Shown one piece after another: positions 16,579 through 26,126 of a stretch of 64,000 nucleotides of DNA. The notes beneath the pieces were generated by a model, which ran no database searches, was not told where the DNA came from, and worked only from the letters and a program-made list of their open reading frames with translations. The first letter of the stretch is position 1. Each line of letters begins with the position of its first letter. The DNA is from an uncultured Naasia sp. (GTDB lineage: Bacteria > Actinomycetota > Actinomycetes > Actinomycetales > Microbacteriaceae), in contig CAJYYA010000016.1 of NCBI GenBank assembly GCA_913778905.1, forward strand, positions 248,001 through 312,000, given 5' to 3'. The position numbers and the translations under genes are program-made.

Positions 16579-18482
16579 GACGACTCTCCTGACGAGCTCT
16601 CCGGACGGGCGGGACCGATGCGCGACTCATCGGCCTCCGGCGGCGTGGGGCCCTCCGGCGAGGGGACGCCCCCTGCGGCCAAAACGCCGGAGTCTGCGAC
16701 GGCGGGCGAACCGGTCGCGGCGTCCGTCGCCGCCCGATCGGGCCATTCCGGGGTCTCGACGAGCAGGCCGTCGGGAGCTCCCGGCGTTTCGCTCGGAGCG
16801 TCGGCCTCCTGGACGTAGTCGATCGTGACCCGACCCGCCGTGCTGCGGTCGCCGCCGTCGACCGCCGTCACCGTGAACGAGCCCGTTCCTTCCTCGGAAC
16901 TCGGTTCGATCGTCGCCGCGCGGCCCCCTCGGTCCATGTGTTCCGGCCCGGGCCGGAAACCGTTGCCGCCCCCGGTCGACGCGCCTGCCGCCAGCTTCCC
17001 CCCGAGCTTGATGGTCCCGGGCGACGGCACTATCGACTCTCCCGACCTGCCGCTCCCGATGCCGGAGCCGCTGTGTCCCCAGTTGTCGCCGTAGCCGCCT
17101 ACCGCGGTCACCGCCGACCCCGCTCCGATCGTCACGGCCGCACCGTTCTGCTCCTCGCCACCGCCGATACCGGCCGCGTATCTCCCGCCGTGGGCCGTGA
17201 CGCGCGATCCGGTGATCACGACGGACTCGACGCTGCTGTAGTCGCTGCTGATCGGGGTACGGTGCGCACCTCCGCCGATGCCCGCCGCCTGGCCGCCGCC
17301 GAACGCTTCGACGACGGAATCGTCGATCGAGATGGTCGAGCCGGCGTAGGACGCGGTTCCGAGCCCGCCGCCGATGCCTGCGCCGCCCATCAGCCCGTAA
17401 CCGTCGGGCGCCTCAGCACCGTGGGCCGTCACCGTGGACCCGACGATGGCGATGGCGGCGGAGCTGAGCGCCTCTCGCCCACCACCGATACCGGCCGCGC
17501 TGCCCGTGCCTCCCCGGGCATCGATGTGCGAGTCCTCGATGGTGACGGTCGGAGCGTGAGCCTCACGCCCACCGCCGATCCCCGCGCCCATGCCGCCTCC
17601 GGTGGCGACCACCGTGGACGAACGGATGACAACGCTCCCCGCGCCATGAGTCGGGTAGTAGCCGTTGAACGGGCCGGTGCCGATGGCTGCGGCGTCTCGA
17701 CCTCCCACCGCGGAGACCGAGGCGTTCTCGATGACGATGTCCGACCCGACGGCCGTGTAGCCCCCGCCGATCCCGGCCCCGGACTCGCCGCCCACGGCGT
17801 GTACCGAGCCGCCGAGCAGCGCGATCGCCGCAGAGAGGGGCGCGTCGGACTTGTACCCCGCGTAGTACGAGCCACCGATTCCCGCGGCCTCGTATCCGCC
17901 GGTCGCATCGACGCGTCCCCCCGTGACCGTCACCGATCCCCCGGTCGCGTAGGACGCGTTTCCGATCCCGGCGGCCCCCTTGCCGCCCTCGGCCTTGACG
18001 GCGCCGCCGGCGATGACGATCCGTCCGAGTCCGCGACCGCCGTGGTCTCGATCGGTGGAGTCCGCCCCGATACCCGCACCCCAGTCATTGCCGGTGGCCC
18101 AGAGCCGCCCCTCCCCGCCCGAGTCGTCGATGGTCAGCGAGGCGCCGCTGTAGACGCCGATGCCGGCGCCATAGCGGGTCGAGTCGGGACGGGGGATGCG
18201 GAGTGCATGTCCGTTGAGATCGAGCGTGACCGACGCTCCCTCGCCTCCGTCCGCGTGAGGGACGACGAGGCCCTCTCCGGAGCCCGCCTCGATGTCGGCT
18301 CCCAGCACGACGGTGGCGCTGCCCCCGAGCGGCACCGCAGCGAATGCCGCGCGGAGCTCGGCCCATGTCTCGACCTGCGTATCCGCGAATGCCGGCGCGC
18401 CCACCCCGAGCGCCACCGGCGCCGCGATGACAACCGCCACGGCGACGGCCGCGACGTACTTCCCCCTGAGATGAGTCGTCAT
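16575..18482 (-). CDS. Secreted glycine-rich repeat protein 2
   Basis: Paralog of 635 residues. The signal peptide ends APAFADTQ. The N-terminal motif [20 protein letters not shown] and strand block HADGGEGASVTLDLNGH are shared by all three tandem proteins. Repeats end in AAGIGGG-type turns, with stretches such as AGIGGSYYAGY and AAAIGTGPFNGYYPTHGAGS nearly the same in protein 3, indicating recent duplication. The tail is Pro/Glu/Ser-rich and has no LPxTG-like motif. Its stop overlaps the next start (GTGA), so proteins 2 and 3 should be made in fixed proportion. Confidence 0.78.
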   Translation of the reverse strand: MTTHLRGKYVAAVAVAVVIAAPVALGVGAPAFADTQVETWAELRAAFAAVPLGGSATVVLGADIEAGSGEGLVVPHADGGEGASVTLDLNGHALRIPRPDSTRYGAGIGVYSGASLTIDDSGGEGRLWATGNDWGAGIGADSTDRDHGGRGLGRIVIAGGAVKAEGGKGAAGIGNASYATGGSVTVTGGRVDATGGYEAAGIGGSYYAGYKSDAPLSAAIALLGGSVHAVGGESGAGIGGGYTAVGSDIVIENASVSAVGGRDAAAIGTGPFNGYYPTHGAGSVVIRSSTVVATGGGMGAGIGGGREAHAPTVTIEDSHIDARGGTGSAAGIGGGREALSSAAIAIVGSTVTAHGAEAPDGYGLMGGAGIGGGLGTASYAGSTISIDDSVVEAFGGGQAAGIGGGAHRTPISSDYSSVESVVITGSRVTAHGGRYAAGIGGGEEQNGAAVTIGAGSAVTAVGGYGDNWGHSGSGIGSGRSGESIVPSPGTIKLGGKLAAGASTGGGNGFRPGPEHMDRGGRAATIEPSSEEGTGSFTVTAVDGGDRSTAGRVTIDYVQEADAPSETPGAPDGLLVETPEWPDRAATDAATGSPAVADSGVLAAGGVPSPEGPTPPEADESRIGPARPESSSGESS

Positions 18483-18608
18483 GTCTCCCCCGAAACAGTC
18501 CTCGTCTTCCGCTGTGCACGGACGACTCGGACATTAGGACAGGGGTGCGGTGCAGGTCACGTCCTCGCCGGGAGATCCCCCCGGGATTGGGGGCGCGACC
18601 GCCCGAAC

Positions 18609-20231
18609 TCAGAGCGCGGGCGTCCTCCGCCGGCGTGCCGCGAGGAGCGCACCGATGAGGATCAGAGTCGCGCCGACGCCGAACCCGGGAGCGAAATCGC
18701 CGGAGCCGGTGGATGCGAGCTGTCCCGCCGGAGTCGTGCCGGAGTCTGCGGGGGCGGCAGGATCGGTCGACTGCCACGTCACCCGAGCGGACCCGCCCTG
18801 CCCGAGGGCGTTCCCGTCGACGGCCACCACATCGAAGACGAGGTCGGCGCCGTCACCCGTGACGGTGGCCGCTCGCCCCGCGTCGCCCGCACCATCCGTG
18901 CTGTCGCCGCCGTTCCCGGCCGTCGTCGCCGACCCGAGCCCGGGAACCCCCTCGAGGGTGAGTGTGCCGGGATTCCGCGCCGACCCGCCGGACCCGATAC
19001 CGGCTCCGCCGCCCCAGGTGGTGTCGTCACCTCCTGTGGCCGTCACGCGGGAATCGTGTGTGATGGTGACGGCCACTCCGCCGAGATTGCGCCCTCCGCC
19101 GATACCCGCGCCGGCCGCCCCACCGTTGGCGACGACCTCCGAATCCGAGATCGTCACCGACCGGGCGCCGACCGTGGCGTTATCGGTCCACGAGCCCGAG
19201 CCGATGCCCGCCGCGTAGATGCCGCCGTCGGCTCTCACGTTGGAGTCCTGGATGAGGATGTCGAGCGGGTCGCCCGCGCTGAGACCGGGGCCGGCACCGA
19301 TTCCCGCACCGCCCTGATCGGTGGGGTAGCGGTCGGGCGCCCCGGTGTAGCTCGATCCCTCCGCCACGACGACGGAGTCGATGATCGAGATGGGCGCCGA
19401 TGACGTGATCCACCCGCCGCCGATACCGGCCGCGCCTCCGGTGCCTGCCGTCGCTTCCACGGTCGAGGATCGAACGGTCACGGCGGAGCCACGGCCGTAG
19501 ATGGACCCGCCGACGCCCGGTGCCTGATCGCCCCCGGTCGCGATGACCGTGGCATCGGCGATGCTGATGCCGATACCGGTCTTCGGAGCGCCGGGATTGT
19601 CCTGGAGTCCGCTCAGTGCGCCTGCGCCGACTCCGGGCCCTTGGAAGCCGCCGTTCGCGAATACGATGCCGCCGCGGATGTCGATGTCGCCGCCCGTGGC
19701 GTAACGCGTCCCCCCGATGGCCGCACCGTAGCGACCGCCGGTGGCTGTGATGTTGCCGCCGAGGATCGTGATCGAACCGGGGTCGGTGTTGTCGGTGCCC
19801 CCTGCCGCGCTCCAGTCGGCGCCGATCCCCGCCCCGTAACTATCGGCTCCGGTGACGTCGAGCCGTCCGGCCCCCACCGAGTCCGCGATCTCGAGAGCAG
19901 CCCCCCGGTAGACGCCGATGGCGGCGGAGTTGGCCGGGGCGAACGGGGCACTGATGGTGAGCGAGTGCCCGGCGAGATCGAGGATGACGGATGCCCCGTC
20001 GGTCCCGCCGCCGTCGGGGACGACCAGGTTCTCGCCACGCTGGGAGACGATGTCGGCACCGAGGACGATGGTCTCGGAGCCACCCGGCGGGACGGCCGCG
20101 AACGCCGCGCGGAGATCGTCCCAGCTGTTCGCCGTGGTTGCCGCGGACGCCGGCGAAGCGACGCCGAGAGCCATCGGAATGGCGGCCAGAGAGGCGAGCG
20201 CGACGGTCGTCCGGATGCGATGAGCAGGCAC
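18609..20231 (-). CDS. Sortase-anchored glycine-rich repeat protein 1
   Basis: First gene of the trio, about 540 residues. The GTG at 20231 ([15 protein letters not shown]) is preferred because GGGGGA lies eight bases upstream and it places the signal peptide at the N-terminus; the track ORF starts 37 codons earlier. The repeat region resembles the paralogs. Unlike them it ends with a cell-wall sorting signal: LASTG, a hydrophobic stretch ([16 protein letters not shown]) and RRRR. LAxTG is the motif preferred by class E sortases of high-GC actinobacteria. No sortase is in the window. It may anchor a complex containing the two unanchored paralogs. Confidence 0.78.
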   Translation of the reverse strand: MPAHRIRTTVALASLAAIPMALGVASPASAATTANSWDDLRAAFAAVPPGGSETIVLGADIVSQRGENLVVPDGGGTDGASVILDLAGHSLTISAPFAPANSAAIGVYRGAALEIADSVGAGRLDVTGADSYGAGIGADWSAAGGTDNTDPGSITILGGNITATGGRYGAAIGGTRYATGGDIDIRGGIVFANGGFQGPGVGAGALSGLQDNPGAPKTGIGISIADATVIATGGDQAPGVGGSIYGRGSAVTVRSSTVEATAGTGGAAGIGGGWITSSAPISIIDSVVVAEGSSYTGAPDRYPTDQGGAGIGAGPGLSAGDPLDILIQDSNVRADGGIYAAGIGSGSWTDNATVGARSVTISDSEVVANGGAAGAGIGGGRNLGGVAVTITHDSRVTATGGDDTTWGGGAGIGSGGSARNPGTLTLEGVPGLGSATTAGNGGDSTDGAGDAGRAATVTGDGADLVFDVVAVDGNALGQGGSARVTWQSTDPAAPADSGTTPAGQLASTGSGDFAPGFGVGATLILIGALLAARRRRTPAL

Positions 20232-20352
20232 TGCGATATCCCCCGATATCCGGGCCCGCCCCTGCGGGTCCGACACCGAGGTTATGCGAGAGATGATCAC
20301 GTCGCCAGGCGACGCCCCGGGGAACCGGGACACCGAGCGCACTCCCGAGACG

Positions 20353-20377
20353 CGAAAAGGTCGCCCGAGGGCGACCT
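20353..20377 (-). terminator. Rho-independent terminator after tRNA-Tyr
   Basis: On the minus strand AGGTCGCCC and GGGCGACCT pair around a two-base loop and are followed by TTTTCG, nine bases after the encoded CCA of tRNA-Tyr. Confidence 0.8.
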
Positions 20378-20385
20378 GGTCACGA

Positions 20386-20470
20386 TGGTGGCGAGTGAGG
20401 GATTCGAACCCCCGAATGCAGAGCAGTCTGATTTACAGTCAGATCCCTTTGGCCGCTTGGGTAACTCGCC
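20386..20470 (-). tRNA. tRNA-Tyr (GTA)
   Basis: A class II tRNA of 82 nt plus an encoded CCA. The acceptor GGCGAGT pairs with ACTCGCC, the anticodon loop CTGTAAA gives GTA, there is a long variable arm, and the T-arm has GGGTTCGAATCCC. It is the only tRNA in the window with CCA encoded. Confidence 0.92.
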
Positions 20471-20582
20471 ATGCTGCTCCGGCCAAAGCTCGCGGCATCT
20501 GTCCGGAGGCGCCTGCCAAGGATACGCACTATCGGCCCCTGGGCGAAATCCGGATGTCGGACCGGCTCGCTACCATGGACCC

Positions 20583-21071
20583 ATGGCTGATTCTTCGTTC
20601 GACGTCGTGTCCAAAGTCGACCGCCAGGAGGCCGACAACGCTCTCAACCAGGCTCGCAAAGAGATCGAGCAGCGCTACGACTTCAAGAACACGGGCGCCT
20701 CGATCGCCTGGAGCGGCGACAGCATCGTCATCACCGCGAACAGCGAGGACCGCGTGGCCGCCGTCCTCGACGTGTTCCAGTCGAAGCTCATCAAGCGCGG
20801 CATCTCGCTGAAGAGCCTGGACTCGGGCGAGACCGCCCAGAGCGGCAAGGAGTACAAGCTCTCCTCGACGCTCAAGGAGGGCATCGACCAGGAGCACGCG
20901 AAGAAGATCGGCAAGCTCATCCGCGACGAGGCCCCCAAGACCGTCAAGAGCCAGGTGCAGGGCGACGAACTCCGCGTCACCTCCAAGAGCCGCGACGACC
21001 TTCAGGAGACCATCGCGCTGCTCAAGAAGGCCGATCTCGACCTGGATCTGCAGTTCATCAACTTCCGCTGA
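20583..21071 (+). CDS. YajQ family nucleotide-binding protein
   Basis: UPF0234/YajQ protein of 162 residues, full length. The family opening [20 protein letters not shown] and the ending [10 protein letters not shown] are typical. In other bacteria YajQ proteins bind nucleotides, including cyclic di-GMP, and RNA. The role in actinobacteria is not established. It is transcribed divergently from tRNA-Tyr as a single gene. Confidence 0.9.
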   Translation: MADSSFDVVSKVDRQEADNALNQARKEIEQRYDFKNTGASIAWSGDSIVITANSEDRVAAVLDVFQSKLIKRGISLKSLDSGETAQSGKEYKLSSTLKEGIDQEHAKKIGKLIRDEAPKTVKSQVQGDELRVTSKSRDDLQETIALLKKADLDLDLQFINFR

Positions 21072-21156
21072 GCTTCACCGCGTCGTTCCCGAACTGGGGA
21101 CGGCGCGACGCACGTGCGCTATGTCGCCCTCAGGTGAGGGTCCATAGACTTCGCGA

Positions 21157-22620
21157 ATGGACGCGGCCACAGTCACACTCTGGATCACGGTCGCCGCGTT
21201 CATCGTCGACCTGATCATCCGCATCACCGCTGTGTTCGTCGTACCCCGCAATCGGAAGCCGGGATCCGCCACCGCCTGGCTGCTGCTGATCATGTTCGTA
21301 CCCTTCATCGGGGCCGTCTTCTTCCTGCTCATCGGCTACACGCACCTCCCCAAGCGGCGACGCGAGAAGCAACGTGAGATCAACACGTTCATCCTCGACA
21401 CCACCGAGGGCATGGACAACGTCATCCAGGAGCCGGAGCGCCCGCCCTGGCTCGAATCGGTCGTCGAGCTCAACCGCACGCTGGGCGCGATGCCGCTGGT
21501 GGGCGGCAACACGGCCCGGCTCCTGGGCGAGTACGCCCAGAGCATCGCGGAGATGACGGCGGCCGTCCGAGGTGCGAAGAAGTACGTGCACGCGCAGTTC
21601 TACATCTTCTCCAGGGACTCGACCACGCGAGAGTTCTTCGACGCCCTCGCCGAGGCCCGCGCGCGCGGCGTCGTCGTCCGAGTGACCATGGATCACATCG
21701 CGTCGCTGCAGTACCCCGGATATCGCGCGACGAAGCGGTTCCTGACCAAGCACGACATCGAATGGCAACTGCTGCTGCCGGTGCAGCCCTGGAAGGGCAA
21801 GTACCAGCGCCCGGATCTGCGGAACCACCGGAAGCTGCTCGTCGTCGACGGGAACGTGGCCTTCATGGGGTCGCAGAACATGATCGACCGCAGCTACAAC
21901 CGGGCGAAGAACCGCCAGCGCGGCCTGCAGTGGCAGGACCTCATGGTGCGGGTGCGCGGGCCCATCGTCGCGGGTGTCAATGCCATCTTCATCACCGACT
22001 GGTACGCCGAGACGGGAACTCTGTTGACGCGAGAGGCCGACCCCATCACGGGCGAGGACGACCCGGCCAAGTACGACTGCCAGCTCGTTCCGAGCGGTCC
22101 GGGATTCGACGGCGAGAACAACCTGCGCCTGTTCAACGCGCTGCTCTACTCGGCGCAGGAGCAGATCATCATCACATCGCCGTATTTCGTTCCCGACGAG
22201 TCCATGCTGATGGCGATCACCACCGCGGTCCAGCGCGGTGTCCACGTCGAGCTGTTCGTCTCCGAGATCGGCGACCAGTTCTTCGTCTATCACGCGCAGC
22301 GGTCCTACTACGAGGCGCTTCTGCAGGTCGGGGTCGTCATCTGGATGTACGAGGCGCCCTACATCCTGCACGCCAAGCACTTCACGATCGACGACGAGGT
22401 CGCGGTCGTGGGGTCGAGCAACATGGACATCCGGTCGTTCAATCTGAACCTCGAGATGTCGCTCATGATCCCGGATCCGCGCTTCGTGCAGCAGTTGCGT
22501 CAGGTCCAGGAGGGTTACCGCGAGAAGAGCCGCCAGCTCACCCTCGACGAGTGGCACCGCGAGCCGTGGCGCCGCACCGTCATCGACAACCTCGCCCGCC
22601 TGACCTCCGCCCTCCAGTAG
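21157..22620 (+). CDS. cls: Cardiolipin synthase (PLD type)
   Basis: Membrane phospholipase-D-type cardiolipin synthase, 487 residues. Two N-terminal transmembrane helices (WITVAAFIVDLIIRITAVFV; AWLLLIMFVPFIGAVFFLLI) form the PLDc_N region. Two HKD catalytic motifs follow: RNHRKLLVVDGNVAFMGSQN and LHAKHFTIDDEVAVVGSSN. The enzyme joins two phosphatidylglycerols, releasing glycerol. The TAG stop is immediately followed by the edge of repeat element B1. Confidence 0.92.
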   Translation: MDAATVTLWITVAAFIVDLIIRITAVFVVPRNRKPGSATAWLLLIMFVPFIGAVFFLLIGYTHLPKRRREKQREINTFILDTTEGMDNVIQEPERPPWLESVVELNRTLGAMPLVGGNTARLLGEYAQSIAEMTAAVRGAKKYVHAQFYIFSRDSTTREFFDALAEARARGVVVRVTMDHIASLQYPGYRATKRFLTKHDIEWQLLLPVQPWKGKYQRPDLRNHRKLLVVDGNVAFMGSQNMIDRSYNRAKNRQRGLQWQDLMVRVRGPIVAGVNAIFITDWYAETGTLLTREADPITGEDDPAKYDCQLVPSGPGFDGENNLRLFNALLYSAQEQIIITSPYFVPDESMLMAITTAVQRGVHVELFVSEIGDQFFVYHAQRSYYEALLQVGVVIWMYEAPYILHAKHFTIDDEVAVVGSSNMDIRSFNLNLEMSLMIPDPRFVQQLRQVQEGYREKSRQLTLDEWHREPWRRTVIDNLARLTSALQ

Positions 22621-22799
22621 GTCGGATATTCCGGCAAAGACCGCACGTTCCGGCTAGTGCGTTCTGCCGGAACGTGCGGTCTCGTCGTCGGCCCCGCCGC
22701 TGATAGCCGGGATTGCGGCGAAGCGGATGCGGAAACACCGCACGTTCCGGCGAGATGTACTCGCCGGAACGTGCGGTGTGTGCCGGAATATCCGATCTA
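22618..22799. repeat. Palindromic repeat element, family B copy 1 (double)
   Basis: The element fills the gap between convergent cls and fprA. Its outer ends are TAGGTCGGATATTCCGGCA and the inverse TGCCGGAATATCCGATCTA; each outer TAG is the stop codon of the adjacent gene. Inside are two hairpins with arms ACCGCACGTTCCGGC / GCCGGAACGTGCGGT (22639-22681 and 22735-22779). Single-hairpin versions occur at 30550 and 53382. Confidence 0.85.
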
Positions 22800-24146
22800 G
22801 GGACGGGAGATGCGCGTCATCTCGTCGCGGGGGACGACCTTGATGCGGGTGCGGCCGACCTGCTCGCCCAGCGACAGCTCGTGCGCGTCGAGGTTGTGCC
22901 AGCCGTCGATCGTCGTGAACTCCACGCCGCGCGACTGCAGGAGCTCCTCGACGGATGACTCCTCGGGCGACTCGGGGGTCCACCAGTTCGACTGCCCATT
23001 CAGGACGTGGCCGACGGTCTCCATCGCATCGCTCTTGGTGTGACCGATGAGGCCCACCGGGCCTCGCTTGATCCATCCGGTCGCGTAGACGCCCGGGATC
23101 TGCGCGCCCTCCTCGTCGAGGACCTCGCCCTCGCGGTTCGGCAGCACGCCGCGCTTCTCATCGAACGGCAGATCGGCCAGCGGGGATCCGTAATAGCCGA
23201 CGGCGCGATAGACGGCCTGGACGGGGATCTCGCGGATCTCGCCGGTTCCGCGGACTCCGCCTTCCCCGTCGGGTTCGGTGCGCTCCCACCGGAAGCCGGT
23301 GACCTTGCCGTCCTCGCCGAGGATCTCCACGGGCTTCGCGAACCAGTGCAGGTGCAGTCGACGGCTCGCCGTACCGGCCGGACGCTGACGCCACCGGTTC
23401 AGCACCTTGTCGATGACGAAGACCTGCTTGTTGGTCTTGATCGCGGCGAGCGAGGCCTCGTCGTAGTCGAAGTCCTCGTCGTGGATGACCATGTCGACGT
23501 CGGGCACCTCGCCGAGCTCGCGGAGTTCGAGAGGGGTGAACTTCACCTGGGCGGGTCCACGACGCCCGAACACGTGGACATCGGTGACCGGAGACGCCTT
23601 GAGCCCCTCGTAGACGTTCCCCGGGATCTCGGTCGGCAGCATGTCGTCGGCGTGCTTCGCGAGCACACGGGCCACGTCGAGTGCGACGTTGCCGTTCCCG
23701 ATGACGGCGACCTCGCGCGCCTCGAGCGGCCAGGTGCGGGGCACATCCGGGTGGCCGTCGTACCAGCTCACGAAATCCGCGGCCCCGTACGAACCGTCGA
23801 GCTCGATGCCCGGGATGTCGAGAGGGGCGTCCGAGATCGATCCGGTCGAGAAGATCACCGCGTTGTAGTGCTTCTTGAGGTCGTCCAGCGTCAGGTCGGT
23901 GCCGTAGTTCACGTTGCCGAACAGGCGGATGTCGCCGCGGTCGAGCACGTCACGGAGCGCCGAGATGATGCCCTTGATGCGCGGGTGATCGGGAGCGACG
24001 CCGTAGCGGACGAGACCGTAGGGGGCGGGGAGGCGCTCGAAGAGGTCGATCGAGATGTCGAAGGCCTTCTCGGCCTTCAGCGCGATGTCGGCCGCGTAGA
24101 TACCTGCGGGCCCTGCGCCGACGATGGCAAGCCGGAGCTTGGTCAT
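22797..24146 (-). CDS. fprA: Ferredoxin/flavodoxin-NADP+ reductase (FprA-like)
   Basis: FAD enzyme of the adrenodoxin-reductase type, 449 residues, moving electrons between NADPH and ferredoxin. Motifs are the FAD-binding VGAGPAGIYAADI, the family fingerprint PYGLVRYGVAPDHPRIKGI, the NADP-binding region VIGNGNVALDVARVL and the C-terminal ATGWIKRGPVGLIGHTKSDA. The start ATG has AAGGA about ten bases upstream. It lies downstream of the polyprenyl synthase gene on the same strand, 61 bp apart. The stop codon lies at the edge of repeat B1. Confidence 0.93.
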   Translation of the reverse strand: MTKLRLAIVGAGPAGIYAADIALKAEKAFDISIDLFERLPAPYGLVRYGVAPDHPRIKGIISALRDVLDRGDIRLFGNVNYGTDLTLDDLKKHYNAVIFSTGSISDAPLDIPGIELDGSYGAADFVSWYDGHPDVPRTWPLEAREVAVIGNGNVALDVARVLAKHADDMLPTEIPGNVYEGLKASPVTDVHVFGRRGPAQVKFTPLELRELGEVPDVDMVIHDEDFDYDEASLAAIKTNKQVFVIDKVLNRWRQRPAGTASRRLHLHWFAKPVEILGEDGKVTGFRWERTEPDGEGGVRGTGEIREIPVQAVYRAVGYYGSPLADLPFDEKRGVLPNREGEVLDEEGAQIPGVYATGWIKRGPVGLIGHTKSDAMETVGHVLNGQSNWWTPESPEESSVEELLQSRGVEFTTIDGWHNLDAHELSLGEQVGRTRIKVVPRDEMTRISRP

Positions 24147-24207
24147 GGTGAAGAGTCCTTACCTTGTGTGCGTGGCCCGTCCGCTCGTCGGACGGAGCCG
24201 AAGAAGA

Positions 24208-25269
24208 TCAGCTGGAGCGTTCGACCATCACGTCGGCGAAGCGCACGAGAGCCTTCTTCACGGAGCCGTTCGGCAGCGGAGCAAGTGCCTCGACCGCCTC
24301 TCGGGCCCAGCGGTGAGCCTCGGCGAGGGTGTCGGCGGTCACCTGATGCCGACGCAGCTCCTCGATGGCGGCGGTGAACTCCGGGGAGTCGCCGCTCTCG
24401 ATGCCCCGGTCGAGACGGGCGAGCAGATCGGCGGACTCGGAATCCGTCTCCGCACGCCGACGGAGGTGCAGCAGCGGGAGAGTGGGAACCCCGGCGCGCA
24501 GGTCGGTACCGGCGAGCTTGCCGGTCTCGTCGCTGCGGGGCGAGAGGTCGAGCACGTCGTCGACGAGCTGGAAGGCCACACCGATCCGCTCACCGAAATG
24601 CATGACGGCCGTCTCGTACTCGGGGGCCGCGTCCGAGAACACCACGCCCATCTGGCCGGCCGCCGCGATCAGCGAGCCCGTCTTGTTGCGGAGCACGTCG
24701 ATGTAGTGCTCGATGTGGTCTTCGCCCTCGTCGGGACCGGCGGTCTCGTTGAGCTGCCCGAGGACCAGGCGCTCGAACGTCTCGGCCTGAAGGATGATGG
24801 CGCGCTCGCCCAGCGAGGCGATGAGCTTGCTGGCACGAGCGAACAGCAGGTCGCCCGTGAGGATCGCGACGGAGTTGCCCCAGACCGTCTGGGCGCTCGG
24901 AACCCCGCGACGCTTCTCCGCCTCGTCCATGACGTCGTCGTGGTAAAGCGACGCGAGGTGGGTGATCTCGATGGCCTCGGCTGCGCGGAGCACCTTCGGG
25001 TTCACGCCGGAGCCGAGGTGCGCAGTCAGCAGCGTCAGCATCGGCCGGACGCGCTTGCCGCCCGCCGACATGAGATACCGCGAGGTGACGTCGGCCATGC
25101 TGTCCGAGAAGCTGAGCTCCCGGAGCAGACCCTCTTCGACGAGCTCCAAGCCGGCCTCGACGGACGCGGCGGTGGCCCGATCCTCGCTGGACGCGAAGAT
25201 GCGCTCGGTCAGACCGAACTGCGCCGAGAGCGACTTGCTGCGGCGGGCGATGGGCACGGCAGGGCTCAC
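24208..25269 (-). CDS. Long-chain polyprenyl diphosphate synthase
   Basis: Trans-prenyltransferase of 353 residues that builds the isoprenoid side chain of menaquinone. The first Asp-rich motif is LYHDDVMDEAEKRRG and the second is FQLVDDVLDLSPRSDETGKL; GGKRVRPML binds the diphosphate. The residue just before the first motif region is small, compatible with a long product, but chain length cannot be fixed. The GTG start overlaps the menG stop by four bases, linking side-chain synthesis to the final methylation step. Confidence 0.9.
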   Translation of the reverse strand: MSPAVPIARRSKSLSAQFGLTERIFASSEDRATAASVEAGLELVEEGLLRELSFSDSMADVTSRYLMSAGGKRVRPMLTLLTAHLGSGVNPKVLRAAEAIEITHLASLYHDDVMDEAEKRRGVPSAQTVWGNSVAILTGDLLFARASKLIASLGERAIILQAETFERLVLGQLNETAGPDEGEDHIEHYIDVLRNKTGSLIAAAGQMGVVFSDAAPEYETAVMHFGERIGVAFQLVDDVLDLSPRSDETGKLAGTDLRAGVPTLPLLHLRRRAETDSESADLLARLDRGIESGDSPEFTAAIEELRRHQVTADTLAEAHRWAREAVEALAPLPNGSVKKALVRFADVMVERSS

Positions 25270-25979
25270 GTGGTGGCCTTCGGCTTGATGCCGCGGTGCA
25301 GCGCGACGACGCCCGCGGTCAGGTTGCGGTGACTGACCTGCGTGAACCCGGCGTCGCGGATCCACGACGCCAGCGTCTTCTGGTCGGGCCAGGCGAGGAT
25401 CGACTCGCCGAGGTAGCTGTATGCGGGAGCGTTGGTGCCCGAGAACTTGGAGAGCAACGGCATGGCGCCACGCAGGTAGGCGCGGTGGCCGAATCGCAGG
25501 AAGGCGGAGGTCGGCGTCGAGAACTCGCAGATCACGACTCGCCCACCGGGCTTGGTGACACGGAACAGCTCGGCGAGCGCCGCATGCGGATCGTTGACGT
25601 TGCGCAGGGAGAACGACATCGTCACCGCGTCGAACTCGTCATCGCCGAACGGGAGATCCATGGCGTCGGCGTGCACGAAGCTGAGGAGGGGGTTACCGGC
25701 GTGACGTCGGCGCCCGACCTCGAGCATTCCCTCGGAGAAGTCCCCTGCCACGACATGCGCTCCGGAAGCGGCGATGGCCGCGCTGGAGGTGCCCGTCCCC
25801 GCGCCGAGGTCGAGGATCCGCTCGCCGGCCCGCGGGTCGATGGCCCTGGTCGTCGCGATTCTCCACGCACGGTCGTTGCCGCCCGACAGCACCGAGTTGG
25901 TCCTGTCGTAGCCGGTCGAGACCGTATCGAACATCGCGGCGACGTCGGAGGGGCGCTTGCCCAGGTCCGCCGTATTCAC
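25266..25979 (-). CDS. menG: Demethylmenaquinone methyltransferase
   Basis: SAM-dependent methyltransferase of the UbiE/MenG family, 237 residues, catalysing the last step of menaquinone synthesis. Motif I is ILDLGAGTGTSSAA. The UbiE signatures are visible at DRTNSVLSGGNDRAWR (YDxxN-like) and in SFSLRNVNDPHAALAELFRV. It is the first gene of the menG-polyprenyl synthase unit and is divergent from menF. Confidence 0.93.
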   Translation of the reverse strand: MNTADLGKRPSDVAAMFDTVSTGYDRTNSVLSGGNDRAWRIATTRAIDPRAGERILDLGAGTGTSSAAIAASGAHVVAGDFSEGMLEVGRRRHAGNPLLSFVHADAMDLPFGDDEFDAVTMSFSLRNVNDPHAALAELFRVTKPGGRVVICEFSTPTSAFLRFGHRAYLRGAMPLLSKFSGTNAPAYSYLGESILAWPDQKTLASWIRDAGFTQVSHRNLTAGVVALHRGIKPKATT

Positions 25980-26126
25980 GCCTCGATTCTAGAGTGCGCC
26001 ACCCGTGAGATTCCCTCCGTCCATAGCGGACATACGCTGTTCGCTCAGGGCACTCTCCGGGATCACACCCGTCCGCGATGAGCGCTACTCGGCTCGGGTG
26101 CAGGGCGGCGGGCATAAGCTCGCCGA

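Noticed and set aside
16938-19403. 821-residue plus-strand ORF across the glycine-rich genes
   Set aside because: Antisense shadow caused by high-G/C repeats; no domain and an Arg/Asp-rich composition.
24124-25332. 402-residue plus-strand ORF over the polyprenyl synthase gene
   Set aside because: Antisense to a gene with intact prenyltransferase motifs.
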